Shown here: positions 21,501 through 32,900 of the stretch, piece after piece
Layout of the letters: every line of letters starts with the position of its first letter
How positions within the stretch are numbered: the stretch's first letter is position 1
NCBI GenBank assembly: GCA_964036045.1
Contig: OZ038385.1
Span: forward strand, 20,798,720 to 20,862,719
Reading direction: 5' to 3'
Length of the DNA: 64,000 nt
Source of the DNA: Eutreptiella sp. 'Long Island Sound 2002'
Lineage: Eukaryota; Euglenozoa; Euglenophyceae; Eutreptiales; Eutreptiaceae
Program-made: the position numbers and the translations under genes
Notes under the pieces: generated by a model
Database searches by the model: none
The model's input: only the letters and a program-made list of their open reading frames with translations
What the model was told of the DNA's origin: nothing

Positions 21501-23170
21501 AGCGCCTCGCCCATCTCCTGCGGGACGGTGGCCCACAGGGTGGTGCTGCTCTGGATGTCCGTGAACAGGACCGCCACCTTGGCGCTGGGGTCTTTGGGGG
21601 CGTTGGAGTTGTCACGGGCCCCCGCCTTCCGCATCCGCCACAGCGCGTAGGCACCGGCGAGCAACAGGACAACGCAGGTCGTGGGCAGCGCGACGAGCAG
21701 CGCCACTGGGGTAGTGCTGCGGGGCAGGACCGTGCGGGCCGCGCCGATGGCACACTGGAAGTCGAGAATCTTGATGTGGGCAATGATGTTCCAGGTCCCG
21801 GCAGGCAGTGCCAGTTCATGCTCGAATCCTCCCTACGCAGCGGGGGGAGATGGGACAGAAGAGCAGGCTGCTTGGGACCCAAATCTTAGATTCAGCCACG
21901 TTCGGATGTTGCATCTGACAAAGGGCTGACTGTAACCTGCAGCATATTTCTAGGGTCTTACAACAGTTGTGCTGTCGCGATATTACAAAGCTAACCCCTC
22001 AGAGGGGCCATCACCATCAGGACCACCAAAAACCACTTTTTGGCCAAATTTCTTAAGGCAAATAGTGGCACTGGGGCCATTTTTATGGTATCCTGGTTCA
22101 CTATGCCGCTGTTGTTTTGGGACTCGAAACCTTTTCTGGTTGACCTAAGGGGATCAGTTGTGCAAGCGCTGCGCCTCCCCCATTTTTGGAAGGGCCCCAA
22201 AAAGGTGTTTTCGGCATCCCCCCACTCCGGTGTGTCGTTTTGTCCAACGCACCCGTGGCACGAGGCGGGAACGTGGGCCACATCAGGAGCATACGGGGCC
22301 ACATAGCTGGGCACAGGCGGCGCACAGGGGGGCAGGCATCGGGCACACAGGGGCCACAATGGGTCAGGTTTGCTTCACCGCAATTAGCTCCACACACAGA
22401 GGGGGGGGGGGGGCAGAGGGATACACCTACCGTGTGCCCTGCGTCGCCCCCCCCCAGCGTACACCCTGCGTAGTGTACAGGGGGTACACAATGAGGGCGA
22501 GAACTAATTAAGGTGAGCTAAGCGAAGGTGTAGGTGGAACCTTGGTTAGACTTTGACACAGCCATCTACCAACAGCTGCTGGATTGCAACCACGCAAGGG
22601 GTACGCAAGGGGGGGGGGGATTACAAGGCGTGCACATGAGGTATGCAGAGCCGCACAAGAGGCACACCCAGGGGCCCCACTTGGCAGCAGTATGCGTGAC
22701 CAAAGTCCCGCCGTCAGTGTCGTTGGCTGGCTTGATCCAGGGCTCACATGAGGCTGGGGTTCTGCACGAATGCATGTTTGCATGGAAGATGCAGCAGGTG
22801 CAGCAGGTGCAGGTGCCATGGCAGCCCCGACGAGCGAGGGTTCGCTTGGACATGGTTGATTGCAAAGGGCCCGGAATTTGGTCTTGTTGATCTTGTGTAC
22901 TTCGGGGTCGAGATTGCTCCAGAAGAGCTCTTCATCAGGGATACTAACTTCAAACGTTGTGGACACACGGTCCCCTTCCTCCATGCGCTCAACGATGGGC
23001 TTCCCCCACTTCATGAGGAGCCCCACCGGCGTTGTGATGGTTTGAGGTTCTGGTGTGCCTTTCAGGGTGTAACAATGGACAGAACCCTCATCTCCTAAGA
23101 CCCAGTGGTCGGCCCTCATAGGGTGTGTTGCCAATAAGAGGCAGACTAGGGGCAGCAGCATCGTGGACAT
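14856..23170 (-). CDS. Receptor-type class III adenylyl cyclase, intron-split
   Basis: I assemble four minus-strand exons: 23170-22748, 21832-21387, 18092-about 17738 and 15203-14856 (~524 codons, probably with a further 3' exon). Introns 1 and 2 are GT-AG with frames that join cleanly; the donor after exon 3 is ambiguous by a codon or two. The protein has a signal peptide (MSTMLLPLVCLLLATHPMRA), a ~170-residue ectodomain, one membrane helix (near LLVALPTTCVVLLLAG) and a cytosolic cyclase domain. Metal-binding Asp residues lie in LFTDIQSST and TIGDSFMV. The purine-specifying pair is Lys (EVKTIGD) and Asp (GYDYYG), which fits ATP rather than GTP. Transition-state Asn and Arg are in NTAAR. The domain closes with LRGVPDPVQMYQ and an acidic tail. 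Motifs resemble trypanosomatid receptor cyclases, but the ectodomain is much shorter. It should make cAMP at a membrane; the ligand is unknown. Confidence 0.87.
15425..15502. repeat. (GGGGCA)n minisatellite, second tract
   Basis: The same hexamer as at 14680-14850, with GGGGCT variants, now in the intron upstream of cyclase exon 4. Two tracts of one motif bracket that exon. Confidence 0.88.
15503..17737 (-). other. Cyclase intron 3, remainder
   Basis: No other gene recognised. It contains poly-A/poly-T and poly-G runs (for example near 15631 and 16605). Near 17250-17570 the phrase GGTCAG(C)CCCGTGCTG or GATCAGGCCCGTGCTG recurs about six times at irregular 60-110-bp intervals, probably a degenerate tandem repeat. 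Confidence 0.6.
18093..21386 (-). other. Cyclase intron 2 (3.3 kb, repeat-rich)
   Basis: Bounded by a GT donor at 21386-21385 and an AG acceptor at 18094-18093 after a C/T-rich tract. It holds CA repeats (18272-18303 and 18521-18550), several poly-G runs (18144-18166, 19939-19951, 20247-20263), a 29-bp inverted repeat (19382-19468) and a duplicated AGTGGTGCTG block (19806 and 20004). No open frame inside has a recognisable domain. Confidence 0.7.
19382..19525. repeat. 29-bp imperfect inverted repeat with a third partial copy
   Basis: CTGCCTGGCCTAGCGCATCGG followed by CCAGGGGG (about 19382-19410) pairs with CCCCCTGGCCGATGCGCCAA followed by GCCAGGCAG (about 19440-19468) with about two mismatches. 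A third related half-copy, TTGCCTGGCTTGGTGCATCGG, starts near 19504. Confidence 0.8.
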
Positions 23171-23319
23171 TGGAGACTGTGCAAAACAATGGATGTGCAA
23201 CTTTGGACTGCCATAAGAAAACCAGATTGTGTGTGAGACTTGGGGAGGCGTGTAAGGACATCAGCAGATGGGCGAGGACACAGGCACCTGCCGACTGCAG
23301 CGTGACTCGGGTGGGTTTC

Positions 23320-23515
23320 GATCGGGTCTTGGGCGGTTTTTTGGGCGGTTTCAAGTGGGTTTTGGGCGGGTGTCGAGCAGGTCTTGGGCGGGTGTTGGGC
23401 GGGTTGCGGGCATGTCTTGGGCACAATTCTTGATTGTGTATCACGCGGGTCTAGGCCGGGTTTTAGGTTTTAGGCGGGTTTCAAACAGGTTTCGGGCGGG
23501 TTAGGCAGGTCTTCT
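23320..23515. repeat. Degenerate GGGCGGGT(C)TTG minisatellite
   Basis: About ten irregular copies of a 15-18-bp word such as GGTCTTGGGCGGGT, upstream of the cyclase start on the minus strand. If the cyclase promoter lies here, the tract would be inside it. Confidence 0.75.
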
Positions 23516-23529
23516 ACGGGTGTTCTTAT

Positions 23530-26500
23530 GTCTGACCGTACTTTTTGGGTATAACCACCCAAAAATTCATCAAAAATCACTTAGGAGGCATGCTAATAAC
23601 CCAGTTTATGGCATTTTCACCTTGTGTGACCCGTGACCCTTCCGGTGCCACAAGTTGGGGGGCAGGGGTGGTCAACAAAACAGATGGGCCCACAATACCA
23701 TGATTTGTGCATGTCAGAATCTTCTCATGGGGAATCCTTTGGAACCTTGTCTCTACACGACCATGTACACAATGCGAAAGCAAGGCGAGCATGGGTTCAA
23801 CGGTTAAAGGAGGAACAGATATGTGTTGTGCATCACCTCCGAACACACGTAGGAAGAGCTAGTCAAATGTCAACGTGATTGCGGCGCCGTTGCCCCTGGG
23901 AATGAGGGCGAGGTTGCTAGCGCGGGCACAAAGCACAAATAGCACTACTCACTCATGCATCATAGATTAAGAAACGACATGTGAATCGCAATATCAAGTA
24001 AGTATCAATGCCAAGGCACTCATTAAAGATAAATGAAGCAATCTCTGTCGATATGCACGGCTCATGCACTGTACACGTGTAATCAGTCCACGTCTTTCGT
24101 ACTACTCATTTCCCCCACTATCTCTATGTAACCAAACACACAGGCGTTGTTTGAAGCGTCGCAAAGGGGTCCGCTGGTTTTGCGTTTTGGCAACCAGTTG
24201 GCCAACATGTGGTGGGAAGCGTCCCACAATAGCACTGATTAGAATGCCCGCACGGCGGAGTGATGTACCAAGCGGGATGCGCGTCAACCCTACTTTGCGA
24301 GCAAGTCGGGGACCGGGGGAGAAAGCCAGGAGTTTACCAGTCTTGCAAAGGTTTTCATCCACTTTAGACCAAAGGACCTTGGACAACGTGCTTTTCCGTT
24401 CTTCGGCTAAAGTATCCCACTCGCTCCAAAATGCATCAAGCATTCTGTTGCGCTCAGTCACACTTGAGCATTTAGCAAAACATAGGGACCATGTACTTTG
24501 AAAAAAAAATGGCCACACACCCCAATGTGTGCCAAATCCCAAGAATATTGCGGATTCAATTGTGGATTGACCATGTACAGCGCTCCCAAAAAGTGGCACA
24601 TTCTTGGATACTGATATGGATGTATATTGAGAGACGCGCGTTGGGTATACGCGCTGCTTGCCCAACGCATGTGTAGTACCCACACGGCAAAATCCTCAAT
24701 TTTTTAGTTGTGACATGTTACATGTGCCCACCACGAGTGCAAAACAAGCGCACCAAGGATCCAAAAGTAATTGTTGCATCACAAATGACCCCACCATTTT
24801 GCAACCAACTTTTACATGATTTTCATTGGTTGATTTAGATGGTACAAAAGTACCCTTTCCGAACAAGAGCACCTCAACACATACCCAACGCTAGGGAATG
24901 ACCCTTCGAAGAATGCAAATTATGTTCAATTCGTTATGTTCACTTTGCAACTGACGAAGGCACAAAGCAAAGACGGCGTTTTCAAACGGCCATTACCTGA
25001 GAGTTCATGAAGTAGGTGAGCAAATTGTTCTTGCATAGCAATGTGTAACTTGCCTACTACCCTACACATGTACACAGCTGTGGTTTCTGTTGTCTTGCCA
25101 TTTTCTTGTACCCTTCTGACATGGTATGTTCTGCGCACAATGCAATGTTGACCTGGATCTCCCCTCTAAGATGAGCCTTGTAATACGCAAAGGGCAAATC
25201 AACGAATGGTAAGCACTAATCAGAGAAGATGCATTTAGACTGTAAATGTAAATTGTACTAAACCGTCTTGGATATTCTACCGTCTCTGCTTCAACGGAGG
25301 CTCAATTTACCACGACTCAATCGCAATGCAGGCAAGAGACATGCAAGAGAGCCAAGTGGCCTGAGCGAAAGCTTTCTGCATAGATGCAGATGGTTCACAG
25401 AGTGATGCATGCTGCGTGCAGTACAACATCACCCCATTAACCCTATGAATGATCCAAAATCGTAAAGTCATATGACTCTTGGCTACCAGAAGAATTTCAG
25501 GGCCAAGGCACACAGGGTGCGGCTGGGGAAAGGGAGGGCAAGTCTAGGGAGTGGGGCGGAGGCAGGGCGTGGCATGGTGCAGGACATGGTCTGGATGGTG
25601 GCCTCGTGTGTGGTGCAGGGTGGGCTGTGTGTACGGTGTGTATTTTGGGCGTTTCGGGCGCATGTGTCCGGTGGATGCTCTGGCCCTAGTTCCAGTGGCG
25701 GTGCTGTGGGCGGTCCTGAGCGTGTATGGGGCAGGTTACAGTCCTGAGGCACGAAGTACAGGCTGTTCCACCCCCCATTTGGACAGGTGTTGTGCAAGCT
25801 GTGGTTTCCATCAAGAGTGGGCATATCCTTTGCGGATCATTTCCCTTTGCACCACCTCGATGTTATGCTGTAGATCGGAAGGCGTGACCCTGAAATACGT
25901 GGCCCATTTAGCCTGGGATGGGACAAGTGAGCGTAGTGTACGCAAGGCCTTGGCACAGTGGCGGTCTAGATAACGATATAACCTCTGTAGTCGTTCATAT
26001 ATATTCGACTTTTGTCAGGGAGATTTACTGTACCCCCTGTGGTCGGTGCAGGCGCATGTGGCACTGGAGGGAGCCCCAATCATCACCCTCCCCTTCAACC
26101 TGGAGATCGAGGTTATACATGCGTAAACATCGAGAGTGTCTCTTCGCCTATTCATTGCCGTTTACATGTGTAGCACGATTGGCATGTCGCGGCAAAACGC
26201 AAACCAATGCATTACCTCTACATTCCCAAATACTTGGCATTATTGGACGAGTTGCTAGTCGACTTCTCCCAATTGGGCTCCAACCAAGCCAAAAACCAAG
26301 CCCCTCCCACACGCCCACCCAGCGAAACCTTGACTCCCAATCGCACGCCCACGTGCGTCGTTGACAGGCGGTGGGGCAACGGAGCCGCGAGGGACTTGTT
26401 TGTTGCGCGTGGACGCGTGTGCACGCCCGTGTGTGAGTGACAACATCCTTGTTTCTCATGGGTCCGTCCACCAATGCCTCCCACCCTTGCGCTCGGGCAA

Positions 26501-26760
26501 TCGTGCTTTGCTACAACGGTTCTCTGCGCCTCACGAATACTGTGGTACCACAGTAGGATGTCTTTGAGCTCAGCAGTCGGTAAAGTGATGTGCAGCGAAC
26601 AAGGTTATCAATGGGTGGTAGTGATGTAACAATCCAATTTAGGCAGTTTCAGCGTGTTTTTCGTTTGTTTTTCCCCATTTTGCTTTTCCCCCGTCCCGGT
26701 TCGCATTTCGCGAAATCCCAAAGTCAGGTCCTTGTTTACACATCTGGTGGGAACACCGGG
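23530..26760. other. Intergenic region between cyclase and splicing-factor genes
   Basis: The two genes are divergently arranged. The longest frame is 24102-24683 on the minus strand (about 190 codons). It has no recognisable domain and I do not call it a gene. No tRNA, repeat array or transposon end was identified. Confidence 0.45.
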
Positions 26761-26764
26761 GAAA

Positions 26765-26890
26765 ATGGAAGACATCGAAACATTGATTGAAGCTCCTGTG
26801 AAAGATAAGGACAAGGATCGGGAAAAAAATCGAGATCGTGAAAGAGACAGGGACAAAGACAGGGACAGAGACAGGGACAAGGACAGGGAT

Positions 26891-26921
<31 letters not shown>

Positions 26922-29900
26922 AAGACAGGGACAGGAGAGATCGAGATAGAGATCGTGATCGTGATCGTAACCGTGATCGAGATCGTGATCGGGACCGCGG
27001 ACGTGATAGGGATCGCGATCGGGATCGTGATAGAGATCGGGATCGGGATCGTCGGCGAGATTCTCGGGATCGTGATCGGAAAAGGTGCGTTGTCTGGTGT
27101 GCTGTGTTGCACGGTGGTGTTCATGCGTGACTGACGTCTTCCAACTTCGCCAGGAAGCGATCACGTGAACGAGATCGACGGTCACGTGATCGTGATGAGA
27201 GGAGGAGACGCGAGGAAAGAGAAAGAGAGAGGGAGAGAGAAAAAAAAGAACGTGAGGAGCGCGAAAGAGTTCGACAAATGGAGGAAGAAAAGCGCAGACA
27301 AGAAGAAGAACTGCGGTTCGCTGAGGAAGAGGCTGAGCTTTGTGAAAGAGATAAGCGAACAGTTTTCGTATATCACCTGCATCCACGAGTGGATTCCAAG
27401 GTCTTAAGCGACTTTTTCTCGAAGGCCGGCAAGGTGCGAGATGTGAGACTGATTACGGACAAGAAAACCGGCAAGTCAAAAGGGTATGCCTTTGACATCT
27501 CGCGGGTGCTGGTATTTGTGCGGAACACCCTCAAGGCTGAGGTCAGGGTGTGTGCTCTTTTCTACCCCCACTAAGGCTCGCACAAGGTACGCTGATATTT
27601 CCAAGACTTGTCTCCTCGGCGAGGTGATATCGAGGCGATATCGTTGGCAGATGCGTAAGGGGCTGCCAGACGAAGTGGAAGTGTCGTGGTTGTTTCGGCT
27701 GTGTCTGCCTGTTATGATTTTCAAGCTTTAATCGAAACACCGACGGATGGCTTAGTGTTTTCTTTCTGCGGACTGCAAATTTTCTCCTCCAAAAACGACA
27801 TACAAGCAGGGGGGGCGGGTTTTTAAATATTGCTTGAGTTGAGTGTCACAAGGTGCGTAATAGCATTTACCCTACTTTGGACACGTGCGTTGACAGCAGG
27901 AAACGCTGTAAATTGCTTCAAGTGTGTGTTGTGCTGCTCACGTGCTGATATTTGCATAACTGTGACATCATCCACTTTAGGCACGATGCTGGCTTCCTGA
28001 TGTTATGCTGGTGACGCCACCGTTGAGACACTCCACAGAAAAGTGTCTGATGCACTACCCCGGGTTTGATCGATTATCACGACCATCTGTCACCCAAAGC
28101 GCACAACGCAGTAGTAGACAAATTTTCAGGCGCATTGACAAGGATATGTTCTTGTGTCGACGTGCATGACACCATGAAAACTCGCCGAGAAGTTCACGTT
28201 TTGTGCCCTTGTGCAAGGTTGTTGTATTGCAGTGCTTGAGGGCAGGGGCAGAAATCCAAGGTAAACCAACAATAGCCCACCAGCTCGTCTAGACTATGCA
28301 CCCCGATGTTCCACCGCACCACCCAGTGTGGCGCCAACAAACCATATTTTCTACCTCAGGGTTCCTCCTCTTGAACGTAAACATGCGCATTGCTCAGTGT
28401 TCTCTACCTGTGCATTTTTCTTCAAGGATCTTGGTTGGGAAGTTATTTTTCCCTCCTGCTCAGGTCGGCAGGCTTGTGTTCCCTGTCTCTTTCGTAAGGG
28501 CTGGTGCACTAAACGCTGGCCGATGGTGGGACACGTGTGTCGTTATGGAGGTATCGGCTGACTCTTCCTTAACTAAGGTGCTTCTCGCCATTGGACACAA
28601 GAGCCAATCTTGCACGAAAACCTTCGGAACAACAATGCTCCTAGGGTGCAGCGCTGTCAAGCCCTTTTGCATTTTCCGTGGCCGAACTATGCTGGAGCTG
28701 CCCGAGGTATCTCTTGACGGGTTGTCAACTTCATCGACGAGAACCAGGATTTGACCTCAAATGGGTTCTGTACATTTTCCAATATTTTTTTCGCTCAGAC
28801 CTTTCATATGGTTCGGCAGCCAGGTGCCTCATAAAAGAGTTGCATACGAAGATGGATACATCAACATAGCTTTCCTAAGCCTTGTGAATCGCAGACTACG
28901 AATTCAAACTGGATAGTCCAGTGGTTTTCACCCGCCCTATGTTGGTTGCCTGTGTCTTTGCCAGTGGTCTCCCAGTCTCCTGGCGTTCACGTATCTGGTC
29001 TACGTTCAAAAACATCTTCGGGAAGGAAGGTGGGAGGAAATTTTCCAGGAACACATAAATTGTCGCCCTGGCACACGGTACAAAAGCGATTTCCAAATAA
29101 TGCAACAAATGGGTCATGGGAGGTCCCTCGTTGGAATGTGGCAAATTCTCGGTTTCACGAGCCATCGATGCTATTGTGTTCGCCGCAAACGGTTTTTCAC
29201 ATCCTGCCCCCACAATACTCGCACGTCTCGACATACCGTTGGCAGACGTTTGGTTTCGTGCTTCCAACTGCAAATGAAGATCACAAGTAAGATTCTTTTG
29301 CTTTTTCTTCTTGTCCTTCGAATTACCCCCCGAATTCGGTCCTTTTTGCGGTGTGTGATCCGTCCTGACAGATGTTGCCATCAATAGTTTTGCGTCTGGA
29401 GATAGCACCAGTTTGCCCGTGCACTGCCCTTGTCGTAAACTTGGCATTGCAATTTTCCGACAATCTGCCCCATCCTGTCATATTGCTTCAAACCCACGCA
29501 AATTCGTTGAGACATTTGCTGTTAACCCTCCCAATCCTTACTAGGCCCTCGGGGTTCCACTTCACAGCCAAGGCTGAGAGGTTCACCCAAAAAGGTGTGT
29601 GTCGCGCGAGAGATTTGGCGATGTTCGATTGCTGTCCCGATTATTGCGTTCCTCTGCTCTCTTCCAGGTTTGGCTACATTGAATTTTATGATCCAAGTGC
29701 AGTGGTTGGTGCTCTTGCAATGCAGGGATATGAGCTCATGGGGCATGCTGTAATGGTGAAGGTGTCCGAAGCCGAGAAGAACGTGGTGAATACCACGGTC
29801 ACCAATCCGTATGTGACACGAGTGCGGGGGAATGTGGGGGTGCATGATTCATGTGCGAGGAGGCTTTCATCCCCTCTAACTCTGAGCCATGAAGAAGAAG

Positions 29901-32900
29901 ATGCGTTTGAGGAGGTTTCAGGCTTCATTGCTGGCTGCCCAATCTTAAACACCTCCCAAGACGTCAATCCGCTGCGCACCCCAAACCTCTTGTCTGTCTC
30001 TTCTTTGCAGCTCGGGTACTACGCAAGGCCAAGGCTCCACACGACTATATATTGGCAATCTCAACCCCAAGATCACGGAGGGCGATCTGAAGATGGTCTT
30101 CAGCGAATTGGGAGACGTGGAGAAGATTGAACTTGCCAAGGACCCCGTCACTGGGGCTGGGCGGGGTTACGCTTATTTGAAGTGTGTGTTGTTGACCTGT
30201 CGCAAAAGAGATATCGATTTCGGGTTTTGCTGCTCGTGTACTGCACAGAATCGGTGAGTGTGCATTGCAAATATTTGCGCATAGGTGGGAATCCCATTGC
30301 CACTTGCATGATTCCACACCGTTGTGGACCAGATCTTCCGTCTCAGCCCCGTCGAAAATTTGCTGCACCCTTGCTGCTCTCCAGGTACAAGCTTGCAGAA
30401 GACGCGAAGAAGGCATTGGTCCAGTTGAATGGTGTAGAGTTGGCAAGTCAGAAGGTATGGATTGCGTGGTGGTTATGATTGATTGCATCAACAGAAACGC
30501 GGCTTTTTGCCTCACAGATGCAGCGCTCCGAGTGCGCAGCGTTTTCTGAGTGCGCAGCGTTTTCTGACTGCGCAGCGTTTTCCTTGTTATTAAAGTGCTG
30601 AAGTGAAGTTATTGGCATCTTCCTAACCCTCTTGTGACAGATCAAAGTGGGGCTGGTGAACGAGAACGATGACCCAACTGACAAATTGGAGGACACTTCT
30701 CTCAATGCCCAGAGCCGGGCGATCTTAATGCAAAAGTTGCAAGGCGGACCCGCGGCAGGTCGTTCATGGTGGTGGGGATGTGAAAGGGATAGACGTGATT
30801 CCCAGGATTCAAGTGACAGGGCATGGCTGCACCACGTAGGATGCACAGTGCTCGGGGTATGGGGCACGAGGGGAACGGGTGAAGCTTTACTCCAGGGTTC
30901 TATATTTTTCATCTGCGTTCTCCACACATCTTTCACACCACCACACGTTACAGATGGCATTCATGCAAATTGACATGACAGGAAAATGGCCGTTGTTACT
31001 GATAGGCTGATGGAGTATCAATTCTGGCGTTCTTTTTTGTGGGTTGCATCAATGTAGCATGTGATAGGTTTTGCAAAGTCAGGACGAGTGGTTTGGTTGT
31101 ATGCAGTCAAATATCTGCAAGTAGACTATTGACACCGTGCTTCGTTCCTCTGTGGGCTCTCTGGAGCGCAGAAGTTGGTGTGGCTGAAGCTGTCCAATTC
31201 CATGGTTCTCCGTCTCTGAGGAGCATCAGACACAAGAGGGATGTAGGGAGTAAGAGTGAGGCAATGTGGGATAGAGGGTTAAGTTTGGAGAAAGTGGTAT
31301 CCCCCAAGCTGGTGTAACCAGCAAGATTTACTAACGCCCTCCAGCCAGCAGCAAGCCAGGTGGTGCGAAATGGCCCAAAATCCTTCCTCTGCACTGCTGC
31401 CTGAGAGTCTACCCAAATTTTGGTGGATGACACGTAAGAGTATGAAGTTGGTTCACACAAAGTTTGAAAAAGAAAAAACTCAGCAATCACAGCCAGCTGC
31501 AGGGGAGCAACCAGGTTTGGCAAGCAGCAGCAAGCATGCGCAAAAATGGGCAAAAATCAGAACTCCGTGCTTGGGATTCAGCTGAAAATTTGGTGGATGA
31601 TAGCTTTGGATGTGAAGTACCATCACACCAATGTTGAGCAAGAAACTCCACGGTGGTGGCTGGGAACGGCTGTCGCAAGTGGCGGACCCAGGTTTCCAAA
31701 TTTGTCAAAAATGGCCAAAAAAAAATGTCATTTTGGGGGTGGTTTCCGTGCCTGGGATGTGCATGGAGGGGGCTATTTGCATTGGAACGAACCTGGATGA
31801 TGGACAAACACCTTGGGGCACCGTGTATTAGCTTTAGCACCTGATTCGTAGCCTCAAGAACTCGTTTGGGGAGTCAAAATTGGCCAAAATCAGCCTCCAC
31901 AAGGAGTGTTTTTGCTTTTGTTTGCTTTTTACCCCTCCCAAGATGAAGTGGCCAGTGGCAGTTTGAGCTTTGGTATTGGAAGGGTGGCGAAATTTTCTGC
32001 ACCCAAAATTTGCCCTGGCGAAATAATCCCTGTAAAAACAATTCCCCCCCCCTGTATGGGTCCCATGGTGTGGTGGTGGGTTCCCAAAAAAGTTGGAACA
32101 CTGGCCATTTTCTTATCATGGAAAACACTGTTCCTCGTGTCTTCGTATTTTGACCTGGATGCCACTTTTGGTGACCTGTTCTTTGGCTCACAAAGGCGCT
32201 TACAATGAGCCAGGGATCCATCTATCTCTGAAGGTGCCTCATTTCGGAGGGCCCAGTTGTTCAGGTGACTTGTATCTGACCAGCTGGTGGAAAATGTTTT
32301 GCCTTGGGCAAGGCACTGCAAAGAGTCCCCTCTTCCGCCACCCTGGAAGCCTGGACCCTAGCCCAACCATGGATTTGTAAAGATCAGCCACAGTGCTTTG
32401 TCCCCAAACCCCAGATAAAAAGATAAAAACACTTTGTGTTTTTCACCACTGCAGGCCCCACATTCAAATCCCAATGTGACCCCTCCCCGACCCCGCAACC
32501 CGCCGTTTCCTGGTCACCAAAAAGGACGACAATAATGCGAAAGGGGATGAAAAACAGGCTTTACAACACAGGTTTTGTTGGTGACTTTGATGGCCAGATT
32601 ATCAGACAATGCATTGTGGGAAATTTAATTTTTCACCACCCATGGCTGAATGGGGGTCCTTGGTTTCAATCCCAATGGCCCCCCAGCAGGCCTCAGGAAA
32701 CCCTGTGGTATCCCCGGCTTGACAGGTTGGTTTGGTGATGGTGTGACAACACAACTGTCGTGGGATACAAAAAGACATGGTTTGCAGCCTCTAGCCCTGC
32801 CCAGGGCCATTTTGAAGCTCCATGTGTATGGTATTCATGCATTTTGGTGCTAAAAAACCCAATCAGTGCTTTGCTCAACAAGACTGTCAAGATTATCTGG

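Noticed and set aside
24102-24683. 193-codon minus-strand frame
   Set aside because: No recognisable domain, no splice context or neighbours supporting it. Could be chance or an old element.
26608-27386. Long minus-strand frames opposite the splicing-factor RS region (Ser/Leu or Pro/Val repeats)
   Set aside because: They are the antisense translation of the Arg/Asp-coding repeat in exon 1.
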